Positions 11,207 to 20,840 of a stretch of DNA of 64,000 bases are shown here, piece after piece (position 1 is the first letter of the stretch; every line of letters begins with the position of its first letter). The translations under genes and the position numbers were made by a program. Source of the DNA: Takakia lepidozioides (lineage: Eukaryota; Streptophyta; Takakiopsida; Takakiales; Takakiaceae); assembly GCA_030704615.1 (NCBI GenBank), contig CM060732.1, positions 51,937,053-52,001,052 on the forward strand. The letters are read 5' to 3'. The notes under the pieces were generated by a model, which was not told the origin of the DNA, ran no database searches, and worked only from the letters and a program-made list of their open reading frames with translations.

Positions 11207-11448
11207 TCAGTCAACATGACTCTAGTGACACGAATTGAATCTCATACCTGTTCATTGCATCACACATCACGTAATCACCACACTACCATCCACAAATCTA
11301 CAAATTTAGGCTTTAATCTACAAATTCAGTCAACATGACTCTAGTGACACGAATTGAATCTCATACCTGTTCATTGCATCACACATCACGTAATCACCAC
11401 ACTACCATCCACAAATCTACAAATTTAGGCTTTAATCTACAAATTCAG
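11207..11448. repeat. Perfect two-copy tandem duplication, 119-bp unit
   Basis: The unit starting tcagtcaacatgactctagt at 11207 repeats at 11326, with the shared word recurring at 11445 (period 119 both times). I see no mismatch between the copies, so the duplication looks recent. It lies just inside the right end of a third TTAA-type terminus. Confidence 0.85.
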
Positions 11449-11644
11449 GCTCCCAGGTGAGAGGGGAGCAAGGGGGGTGCGGATTTGACAATGCGCCCCG
11501 CCGGGACGGCGCCGGTATGGCCATCCCCGGCGACCGTACTGGCAAGGCTCTTGCGCTTGCATTCAACTAGTCGGGTAAGCGTAGTTTGCTCCTTTTCACA
11601 CATGCCGCGACCCGTTTCAGGTCGCATAGGCAGTTAAGGGTTAA
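11449..11644. mobile_element. Right end of a third TTAA/CCC-family element
   Basis: GGCAGTTAAGGG is followed by TTAA at 11641-11644, matching the right ends of the copies at 1848 and 9559 in layout. No partner left end (CCCTTAACTGCC) was found upstream, so only this terminus is supported. The interior is GC-rich. Confidence 0.4.
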
Positions 11645-11807
11645 TGTTATGGTTATTATCATTTCTTCAATCGAGTGAGCAATACAAAATATTTTATTTT
11701 TAAGTTTCACATTTATTTTGTAGGTGTTATGTGTCATTTTTTTAGCAATTTTATTCTATAAGCCTATAGACATGGGTGGATACTGGATACACATATATTA
11801 ATTAGAA

Positions 11808-11982
11808 AAGAGAAACACCTTGGAACAACCACTCACAAATCAGGCCCCTGCATTATAGTTAGAAGAGAAAAGAGGACCAAACACGAGCTCAAGGGACACT
11901 GCCCAAAGGAAGGGGAAGAAGATGTAGGATTTGAATCCAGAATCACTTGGGTGGCATTTAATGCTCTATCCAACTATCAGCT
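11808..11982 (-). repeat. tRNA-derived SINE, family A, diverged copy
   Basis: Minus orientation. It shares caaatcaggcccctg, gaatccagaatcac and gggtggca with the copies at 5150 and 49459. The tRNA-like head is degraded. Confidence 0.65.
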
Positions 11983-12461
11983 GATTATTTATTATTGGTT
12001 ATTGATTCCATTATTTATTTGTTTTTTTTTAATGCTAAAACTGTTCCAATAGTATTGTGTCATGATGGTATGGTTTTATACGGAAGACAATAGGAATAGT
12101 GAAAATAATAATAATGTAAGAACTGAATGGACGCGTGTGATCTGAAAGTACTTTAGCCACATTCCGGCAACTTGGGCTCCTCCGGTGGGGCCCCTGTCAA
12201 ATCCTCCCTACCCCCTCTTACCTCGGTTTCACTATTAAACTCTTAGAACGCAAGTGAGTGTAAGTTGTGGTGGGTAGTGTGACGGTAAGGTCATAGCATT
12301 TGAGCGGCAAGGTTTAGGGTTCGGTTCTTGGTGGCAGGCTCTCATAGTGTAGCCCCGGTCGCTGTAACCCTCCAATTGGTGTATGTAACCCCCGTTTCTC
12401 ATGTGGTTAGTCCGTTTTATACTTAGCCACATCTGGACTTAGTGAAATTTCGAGACCAAGT

Positions 12462-12577
12462 GTGGGTTACACCGACTTGTGTAACCCCGAGTGGTGTTAC
12501 ACACCTCGTCGTGTAACCCGATGTAACTCCAAGTGGAGTTACACACCACGTCATGTAACCCCGGCTGGAGTGACACT
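12462..12577. repeat. Array of short imperfect palindromes
   Basis: Three successive units each start gtgtaaccc (or atgtaaccc) and end in gttacac (or gtgacac), so each could form a small hairpin: about 12478-12501, 12510-12543 and 12553-12577. Units are separated by 'acctcgtc' or 'accacgtc'. Function unknown. Confidence 0.55.
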
Positions 12578-13090
12578 CCTTCAGTTCCATGTCACTCTCA
12601 AGAGAGGGTGGGGAAGATTTGACATGCCGGAAACCAGCATACCAGGACAAATGCCGCACACGAAAACCAAGATTGCATTATATCTGGGACTATTGAATCA
12701 TATTTCATATTTCTTAAAAAAACAAACTACCTAGTCACTTCTATTATTTCATCGTTCATTTTTGTAATAATAATTAATATAATAACTGTGTCATTGTACT
12801 TACAAATGTGGATCCTTTTTTTATAGGACAAGGGAGTCAACAATAATTGGAATATTTTGACTTGAACTAACACCAACAGTTAATAAAACATGGAATTACA
12901 TGTTTTTAGTATATCTGACTTTGTAAATATATTTTGGACATATGACTTGACATTGTCCATCAGGATATTTATCGATCATACGTGGTGGCCTTTGGGATTA
13001 TCAATCTTACCTATCATTACACCCCATTGCATCATCATATAAATGAAATAAACTAGAGGCCAACCAAAGCAGCTGACAGAGTTACCTAGG

Positions 13091-13430
13091 CAAGTAATAG
13101 AAAATGCCCGGGAGTTGAATGTGCCCGGGCCGGTAAGCCGGTAAGCGTACGTGGCCCGCCGCCCACCCGCAGCCGCGCCCCCCTAGTCTGGCGCCTCAGA
13201 TCCGCGTGGTCACCGCGACGCGTCTTGGTAGGCCCCACGCAGTCTAGAGACCCTTTTTCTGTATAAGTAACATTAAATTCAACCAGTTTTCGTGTAGCAG
13301 CACGCAGCCCAGTGGTGATCGCTGTTGCCTGCATGCGGAGGTGACGGGGTCGAACTTCAACGGTTCTACATCTTAGGCAATTTACGTTGCTACTTCAAAA
13401 AAATTCTAAGTCCTGAGTCGATGCCCATCT
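13091..13430 (+). repeat. GC-rich headed tRNA-derived SINE, family C, copy 1
   Basis: A GC-rich block (cccgccgcccacccgcagcc) leads into a tRNA-like part with box-A-like 'cgcagcccagtggtgatcg' and box-B-like 'ggggtcgaacttc', then ends near an A-run. A second copy lies at 15132-15460 with about 90% identity by eye. Confidence 0.65.
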
Positions 13431-13608
13431 TCACGCATAGTCATACATATATGGAAATACATGAGAAATACATGGTCATGCATGTGGGGTCTCAGGTTCG
13501 GGTACCAATTAGTGTATGATGTCAGATAATACTAGAGTTTTTGTTTGATTTTGCAACTAAAGTTCCAAGTTTAAATGCTCACTTTTTTTCTTTTCTTTTT
13601 TAATTTTT

Positions 13609-13822
13609 AAAAAGGAAACCTGGGAGCCATGCTCACAATTCAGGCCCTTGAGGAGGGGGAAAAATTAATCCCCTTTCAAATAAGCCATTAGGCACACAGG
13701 TGGGAAACGTCACCACCAGACCAACCGGTCACGAACGATCCACACACCAAGCAGGGCAGCGGTTTGAACACCGAACCACCAGGGCAACACACTGTGCACT
13801 TACGAGCTGAGCTACCAGCTGA
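13609..13822 (-). repeat. tRNA-derived SINE, family A, diverged copy
   Basis: The minus-strand head carries 'agctggtagctcagctcgtaa'. The tail (left on the plus strand) reads cctgggagccatgctcacaa, the equivalent of the family tail. The body is diverged. Confidence 0.65.
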
Positions 13823-14089
13823 TGTGCTGTAACACTTGTAAGGGCTTGTAACTGTTTTAATTATTTTGTCACTAATCGTCAATAAATCTCTCAAGGGCTT
13901 CCTCCCCATGCTTTCTCCTCAAATTTTTATTGTAAACATTTCTAAGTTAGTCCACTGTTGCCTATAAACTGTCCTATTACTACATGTGCATTTGAAACAA
14001 ATCATTTGCAAGCTTCATTTGCAATTCCAAGAGTCATTGCATATCCAGCTCTTCGCAAGCCTAGATAAAAATATATCTATTCATAGCAC

Positions 14090-14390
14090 TGGTCAATAGC
14101 TCAGTTGGATAAGCACCGAGTACCACCCAGGAGATTCTAGGTTCTTGAGCAATACCTTGTTGGGTGTCATATTATAATTCTCCATTCCCTTGTGAAACTT
14201 CATGACGAGGTTACTGAAAGAGTCCTCAGAAGTGGACTGAGGGACATATTATTAACATAAGAAGCTAACTCAATTCAGCTAACTACTATCTAAAACTGGT
14301 TAAAAAGATATATCCTTGAGCCCTGTGCTTGGCACCTCATGACAAGGTTACTATGAAAGAGGTTATCTTCTCCTCTAACTATATTTAAGG
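14090..14390 (+). repeat. tRNA-derived SINE, family A, diverged plus-strand copy
   Basis: The head 'aatagctcagttggataag' matches box A. The body words 'catgacgaggttactgaaag' and 'ttatcttctcctct' match the 49459 copy. A second 'catgacaaggttactatgaa' at about 14338 suggests two overlapping or duplicated bodies. Confidence 0.6.
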
Positions 14391-14466
14391 GTGGGGAATA
14401 TATTAACGTTTAGCTTGGTATAAAGTTTGAATTTGAATGCTAATACAAAAAGTAGTAGAAACCAAT

Positions 14467-14900
14467 TCATGTGGTCCATGCCGGATAATCACCATTACCA
14501 TCATAGGCATAAATAACAGCCTTTCCATCATCTCGCAATATCAATGTGCAATCATACCCGGAGTTCGACACTCGATTGTCCCATAAGAACGAGTTGGTCA
14601 TTGCATCTATAATCACCATGTGTGAATCTGTATTTAGGTAAAGGTAGCACTGTGAACCTTGTACTCCCTTGGTCTGCGTACTCCACACAAGAGTGTCGCC
14701 CTTGTACAACACCAAATTGCAATCATCTTGCATTGTCAAGAGATATTCGAGATTGGTGCTTTGGAGAGATTGACCCATATACAACGAGTTGGTGGCGCTA
14801 AGGGTCGGAGGAATTGGGCTACAAGTGCCGATAATGTCAATATGGCCACTAACAAGATTATGTGTGCATACCTAAACCACCCATATTTCTCTTTCTTTGG
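14467..14900 (-). CDS. GNA-type (bulb-type) mannose-binding lectin; 5' end frameshifted
   Basis: The main frame (about 14467-14830) encodes one bulb-type lectin domain: ATNSLYMGQSL, MQDDCNLVLY, LNTDSHMVII, SFLWDN and LRDDGKAVIY. GNA lectins bind mannose through QxDxNxVxY pockets. Here the first site is canonical (QDDCNLVLY) and the other two have lost key residues, so at most one classical pocket remains. A secretion-signal-like hydrophobic stretch (ILLVAILTLSALVA) lies directly upstream but one frame off, and no ATG was found in its frame. Either a small indel has broken the start, an unrecognised intron joins them, or the first usable Met is internal. The domain call is strong; whether the gene works is uncertain. 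Confidence 0.75.
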
Positions 14901-15131
14901 TGCAAGACAATTGTGGAGTTTTCCTTATGCTCAAGCATGTGATCTCTATTGAAGCTAGCTGGTCCAGTCTTTTGGTTCTCTTATATGGAATGCAGCTCAG
15001 ATTTATATGTTGTTTGATATTATAGCCAAAGTAAGGGTATATTACATATATCGAATTAAAAAATTAAAAATGACATCTGCGATGCGATTTGTTTGTTTTA
15101 TTATTAGCGTTTGATAGTCTCAAAGTACGTA

Positions 15132-15460
15132 GGTAACTCGGCAAGTAATAGAAAAGGCCCGGGAGTTGAATGCGCCCGGCCCGGTAAGCGTGCGTGGCCC
15201 GCCGCCCACCCACAGCCGCGCCCTCCTAGTCTGGCGCCTCAGATCCGCGCGGTCACCGCGACGACGCCCATGTCTTGGTAGGCCCCACGCAGTCTAGAGT
15301 CTCTTTTTCTGTATAACTAACATTAAATTCGGCTGGTTGTAATGTAGCAGCACGCAGCCGAGTGGTGCGACCGCTCTTACTTGAAAGCGAAGGCTACAGG
15401 GGGAACTTCAACGGTTCTACAACTTAGGCTTTTTGCGCTGCTACTTCAAAAAAAATCTAT
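15132..15460 (+). repeat. GC-rich headed tRNA-derived SINE, family C, copy 2
   Basis: It repeats the 13091-13430 element in the same orientation, from 'ggcaagtaatagaaaaggcc' through the GC-rich block and tRNA-like part to 'aacttcaacggttctacaac'. The two copies flank the lectin ORF in direct orientation about 2 kb apart. Confidence 0.7.
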
Positions 15461-15479
15461 GTCTTCACTCATAGTCACA

Positions 15480-16420
15480 AATGTATGGAAATACATGAGA
15501 AGTATAGGGTTGTGGGCCCGGTCTCAGGTTTACATATTGTCAAATCTCATGTATTATGCAAATACATGAGAAATATATGGACATGCATGTTCCCGATAAG
15601 CTCCCAATCTTTGCAATTTACTTCAAAAAAATTGTAATTTTGTGAAAGTAGTTACATGGTGACTATACTTGGATGACCATCTTAAAAAATAGTCATACAG
15701 GAGAAAATGTATGGTCAGGCATGAGTACATGAGCTGTCTTCATGCAAAAGTCTTGAATGGTATATATTATAATTATGTATGACAAATATATCATACTTCA
15801 AACCATGTATTTCCATGTAGTATTAATACTTTATCTCTATGCATAAAAATCGTGAACTCACGGATTCAATTTACAATGGATGAGATGGTGCCTATGAATC
15901 TACTAATATCATTCTTTTTATTTTCAATCGTTGCAAAGTCAAACATGATTTGAATGCATTGTCATATCTATTAGCATAGTCGTACATACATGATGTCATG
16001 TCTCATTCATGCACATTGCTTGTGGCATATGTATGACAATGCATCAAACTTGTCATGTATTTTCATGCATTATTAAAACTCTATTTCTATGCATACAAGT
16101 CATGAGGTCGTGGGTTCATATAACAATGAATGAGATGATGAGTATGAATCTTAATATCTTTACTAATAGAATTCTTTTATTCTTATTACTTGAAACATAA
16201 AATTGCATGTGTCATACATGGACTACATGAAATCTGGTATTATTTTCATGCACAGTCACACATAAGAAATCAGTTGCATTGTCATACATATATATAGACA
16301 TACGATGTGATGTGTGTCCATGCAAGACTTATGTCTGAAGACAACTGATGTATTTCCATGCATGACCATTTATTTCTCATGTGCGACTATGCAAGAGAAT
16401 GGTGTCAAAATAAATAAATT
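15480..16420. repeat. Diffuse AT-rich repeat of 'tatttccatgcat / acatgagaaatacatgg' words
   Basis: Variants of 'tggaaatacatgagaaatac' and its complement 'gtatttccatgca' recur many times on both strands without a fixed period. The ORFs inside have no domain. Probably a decayed satellite or repeat cluster. Confidence 0.45.
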
Positions 16421-16769
16421 TGTGAACACGTTGCTCAAGAAAGTGTATTTAGTATATAATGGGATGATGTAGTTCATAGATTTATCCTACCCAATGGCGG
16501 GTATAAATTAACATGAGGGTATGTTGTAATCAAGGGTATATTTATCCCATATGCATGGTGGGCATGGAAAATTTATGACTACATAGAACCATACAAGCTG
16601 TGCATTAGGGCCAAAATCTGATATACTTGTTATGAATGTATCATTTACTCAAGGGTATTATATAGGGTAAATGATTTTATTTATATCTTGTATTTATACA
16701 TATCCATCATTACAAAAACACCAGGGTAAATGTATTTGCATATATTACTCAAAATAAGAGGTATTTACC

Positions 16770-18020
16770 TGGCTTCCCTTCAATTGCATGACCCTCTTCT
16801 TCAGTCCATTCCTGAAAAGGATATTCCATCGCATGATTGTTTAGGATTGAATGTCGAAGGTGGAAGCCAACCTAACAAATGTGAAGAGGATTTCGTGGAT
16901 CTCACTCTACAATCCTCACCCTCCCTGTTAAGTGTCAAGGGTCTGAAATCTATCTCGAGAATATCAGCCATTGAGGGCACGGCTGAGGCTGCGGCTCCGC
17001 AGCACACTGTTGCCTCTCTTCCCTCATCACGAGGGTTGGACAACCCAAATCAGAAGGAGTCAGGTAAAATTACTTATATCTGAATTCTTACTCGTCCTTT
17101 TGTTTTCCTTAGTACTGGGTCTGATGTTCTTGTTTTACTCCAGGCCAGAAAATCTGCGGATTATGACCTTCCTGTCAAACGACGTCTTCATTGGAATTAT
17201 GTTCCGAAGTAATCCCTTCATTACGTGTGTATTCCATTCAGGATGTGGAGTGCTTAAGGGACAATTTCTATTCCGTTCCCCTTTTCGGCAATTCTTTGGA
17301 CAAGGACAAGGACGAAACAATTGCAACTTCTCGGCTTCCCGACCCTGCAGTGTTGGCTCAATGTTCTGCACCAAGGAAGCAGAATAGAGCCCCCAAACCA
17401 TTTCCATCTCTTTTACAAATCGGTTCCACCAGAAAGAAGTTTGTCTTCAGAGACAAAGCAGACTCGAGGAAGAAAATGAATACCTCGGACATACCGGGGT
17501 CTCGTCAAAACACGTCCGTTGGGATCCCAAGTCCGCTAGCGAGACTTTCCAATAAGGCAACATTGGTATTATTCGATATCATTTCTCCATTTTTTTTTTT
17601 TCTTTTGTGTTCGTTTGGTTCTGCACTAATTTACTCCATCTTTTCTCAACAGGCGGGGATGCAACACGATACCTTCATCAATTTCCCTCTGTACAAGGTA
17701 CTTTCTTGAACCTCCACTTGGCAGTCGATGTTCCTCTTGTTCCCAATATTAACCCTCATCTCGAAACATTCCAAGCCCACAACATATACAAGTTTTTGCC
17801 ACTTTTTGCACAATCGTGTTGATCTTCCGTACACTCAATCATTCTGGGTCATGGGTATTTTCATGGCAGAAACACTAATGTCAGTGTGTGATTAACTTGC
17901 TCATGATAACTTTGTCTCTCATCTTTTACATGCAACAGCGGGGAAGAGGAAACAAATGTTGTTAATTTTGAGTGTCAACGGACTCCTGTGCTACCGGCCA
18001 CCCCCAACCGGCGGTGAACT
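16770..18020 (+). CDS. Possible multi-exon gene of unknown function
   Basis: Open segments with splice-like borders suggest exons: about 16780-17061 (ends CAG-rich before gtaaaatt), about 17150-17570, 17653-17697 (aactcaacag acceptor, aag/gtacttt donor) and about 17940-18000 (gcaacag acceptor). Predicted peptides are Ser/Pro/Lys-rich (for example RKQNRAPKPFPSLLQIG and RKKFVFRDKADSRKK) with no domain I recognise. One implied intron near 17210-17243 is only about 33 nt, too short for a plant, so the model is doubtful. It faces the ParB-like ORF tail-to-tail and could be transposon cargo or a decayed host gene. Confidence 0.3.
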
Positions 18021-18299
18021 GTTTAAGGTTTCTTTGGGAATGTGACACTTCAAGTTCCTGACAGACCGTTTGTGGTGCCTCGGCCTGGAGTCTCAACCTC
18101 TTCAGCAACATTGTCATTCTCAATTTGAAGCTTCTTAAAATTCGCTTCAACTTTTCATTTGCAATTTTTTTTTTTGTTGAGTGGTTGATGTCAAGCACTC
18201 GAATATTTCTTGCCTGCAGATAAACCTAGTCAGTAAAACAGAGGACGTGTTCAAACAAAAATATAAAAAAATGTATTTAAAATGCAAACATGTTTTACA

Positions 18300-20840
18300 C
18301 TTATATGAAGGGCGTACGTACGTCAACATCACGCCACCGAAGAAGTTTGACAAAAGATGATGGCTTCCCAAAAGGCCCTTCAAGAATCGGCTAAATTGGC
18401 TCAATTAAGAGCACTGTCGCGATGTGCTCGTCCGGATTCTGCATCCCCTCAGGTGTCGCTGGAAAAACGTAGTCCAAGCACAGGGCAGTCCGAGAGAAAG
18501 TCTTCGTGCTATTTTTGTAAACGTTTTCATACTCCCCCGGAACATAAAATCCCTGCCGGACAAAATACAATGTTCGTCCGGGACCATTTTGGATGTAGGA
18601 GACCAGATTGGCCGAGGACGGTTGTGTCGAGAAGAAAACAAAAGCACTCGTGTTCATTTTTCGAGCCACAAAAGCTTCCAGTATGTTCACATAGTCCTTG
18701 GCCTCAGAAATTGTATTGACGAACACCATCGCTATGTTGTCAAACCGTTTCTTCGGTGCGAGTCGCAAACGGGACTTGGCATCGGCGAATTTTGGTTTCC
18801 CCCCCCATGAGAGCATAATGAGACTTGAAACTCGCTGAAATAATGGCCATGACATCCTCTCTATCATCATAAGCTTTGTTGATGGTGGAGACGTACTTAA
18901 CAAAAGGGGCCGTGAGTGGTTTTGTCTCCATGTTCATCTTAATCTTGCTTTGAATGTAATCCGTCCCCAGTTTGTCTTTAAATGTTGAGAACTATGCCTT
19001 ATTGAAGTGGTATTTTTTTTCACTTTATGCCACTCGTCCTTAGTGTATGGTTCCGTACACTGTTTGTTCCTATGAGGCCACCCCAACACTTCTATAACAT
19101 CGTCGACAATAAACCGGTGCATTTTCACGTCATCTATGTACTTGTTCATGCCTTGAATTGATTTGTCTTGTCCTTTGTAATATCGAATGGTCAATTTCAA
19201 GTCTAGGATTTTCCCTGCTCCCAGCGTTTGAACACATCTTCCCAGATCTTCCAAACGTCGTCGTCGCAAAGTACCAGAACCATTGCCTCCTTAATGCTAC
19301 CCATTTCAAGTATCAAATGACAGGCACACATGAACTCCTGCACTTTCATCCACGGAAAAATTAGGTGTCACTCCGACAACAGATGTATACTTTAGCATAA
19401 AATGAATGTGAATAGTAAATTTTCATTCCATAAATGCATGCCTTCCATTGTTTCGTCTCGGACTTGGTGGTGTGATCGTTGTATTTCTTTGGCTTCCCCC
19501 TCAGGTTGAATAACATTCGCGCATGCGCAACTTTCTCCTGCATTGTTGTATCAAACTTTTGCGCCTTCCTCGAGAAGTTCCTGCGACAGTTAAGGTAAAA
19601 TGGGTGAGAGAGGTGAAAGGGATAGGGACATATCCAATTTCGAGGGAACACCAACCTCCACTGCCCAGTGGAGGTTCCTTAAAAGAGAGGGCTGGGTGGA
19701 AATGAAGTCCATTGCCTTTGCGGCTACAATGGTGTATTGTCCTCCAATGACGAAGAACCTGGATACGTCCATTTCCTTCCATTGCTTCGGTCGCGATGAA
19801 ACAATCTTCTTTGGATTTGAAGGGTTGATTGGCACAAGATACACCGGATGTTTGGAGTCGATCAAATGAAGCTGGGAGAGTCGCGCTTTCACTTCGTCCT
19901 TATACTTGATATTTAACGGCCTGTAAACCATGCTCCTTGGAGCTAGTTCTATCATGGAAACCTTCACAAGGAAGGTACTCTCGAATCCAATCGGAAATAC
20001 ATCGCTATATTCCTTCGTGAGCCTCTCCTCCATCTTCTCCCACTTTTCCTTGTCAAAAATCTCCCCAGCTTTGGGTCTCTTGTTATCTGTCATCAATGCT
20101 GGATCCTGATCCTCCTTCTGTTTCTTCTTGCCTGCGGAAGTCCCGACCTCATTGTCATTATTCCCAGCAGTCAACGACTTGCGTTTTCCCTTCTTCGGCT
20201 TCGATGCTTCCTTCAATGTTCGCTTCTTGCGATTGTCGTTCCCCATTGTGTGCAGAAGATCCAGAAAAATACTCCAGGCCATCGACAAACCTACGTCGGT
20301 AAATACTGAGCCCTCGTCGGGAAATCTAAAACCCAGTCCAATGCATTTACTCATCAACGACTTGTTCAGACGATCCACCTCCACTTTGAAACCAAACATC
20401 TTTGGGGTTCTCGCATCCTCATACAGGAACAAAACCAACATCGGGTTTTCCTCTTCAGATTCACGCTCAATATATCAAGAGCTTTTGCGTATTTTACGTC
20501 TGTTATTACTCCACGACTTCTGTAATGAAAAGTCAGCTTGTGATCAGGAGGTGTACCCACAGGGACGATGCCCCAATCTGTCACCTCTGGGTTCAGCTCA
20601 AAAATTGCAGTATGGTTACTTTTGAAATTTGAGGACTTGCGGCATATGAATGCGCCACAAATATCTCCAATCAATTCCGGGACGCAATCTGGTGGTGTAG
20701 GATGTTTTCTGTTACAAAACACAAATTCATTAGATATTCAAATAACAAGATCTCTCTTACTAGCATCCATCATTCCATTTATAAGAACCTCCACTGGACA
20801 GTGGATCCCTGACATATACCCCTCCAAACTATTCGCGTGA
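18300..20840 (-). pseudogene. ParB-like transposon-type ORF, frameshifted
   Basis: Several minus-strand pieces read as one decayed multi-exon protein. About 20710-20445 gives an N-terminal part (ELIGDICGAFICRKSSNFKS, ELNPEVTDWGIVPVG). About 20441-19655 gives a Lys-rich linker and then a ParB/sulfiredoxin-like core: SMIELAPRSMVYRPLNIKYK, a 'YLVPINPSNP' strand and FFVIGGQYTIVAAKAM, matching the 'IaGerR..Aak' signature in position. About 19360-18935 gives KEAMVLVLCDDDVWKIWEDV. About 18900-18390 gives RFDNIAMVFVNTISEAKDYV and FVFFSTQPSSANLVSYIQN, a fold I cannot name. Frame breaks occur near 20445, 19220, 18970 and at a G-run near 18800-18806, and a stop follows IEPI at about 18391. A spliced, ParB-containing repetitive gene is most simply a mobile-element ORF. 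Its biochemical role is unknown. Confidence 0.55.

Noticed and set aside
10716-11217. Five overlapping open frames (Pro/Ser/Leu-rich or Gly/Arg-rich)
   Set aside because: They are translations of the GGGAGCG minisatellite in different frames, not genes.
14090-14165. Possible tRNA gene (agctcagttggataag with a downstream box-B-like word)
   Set aside because: The acceptor stem cannot be closed and the sequence continues into the SINE body shared with other copies, so it is a SINE head.
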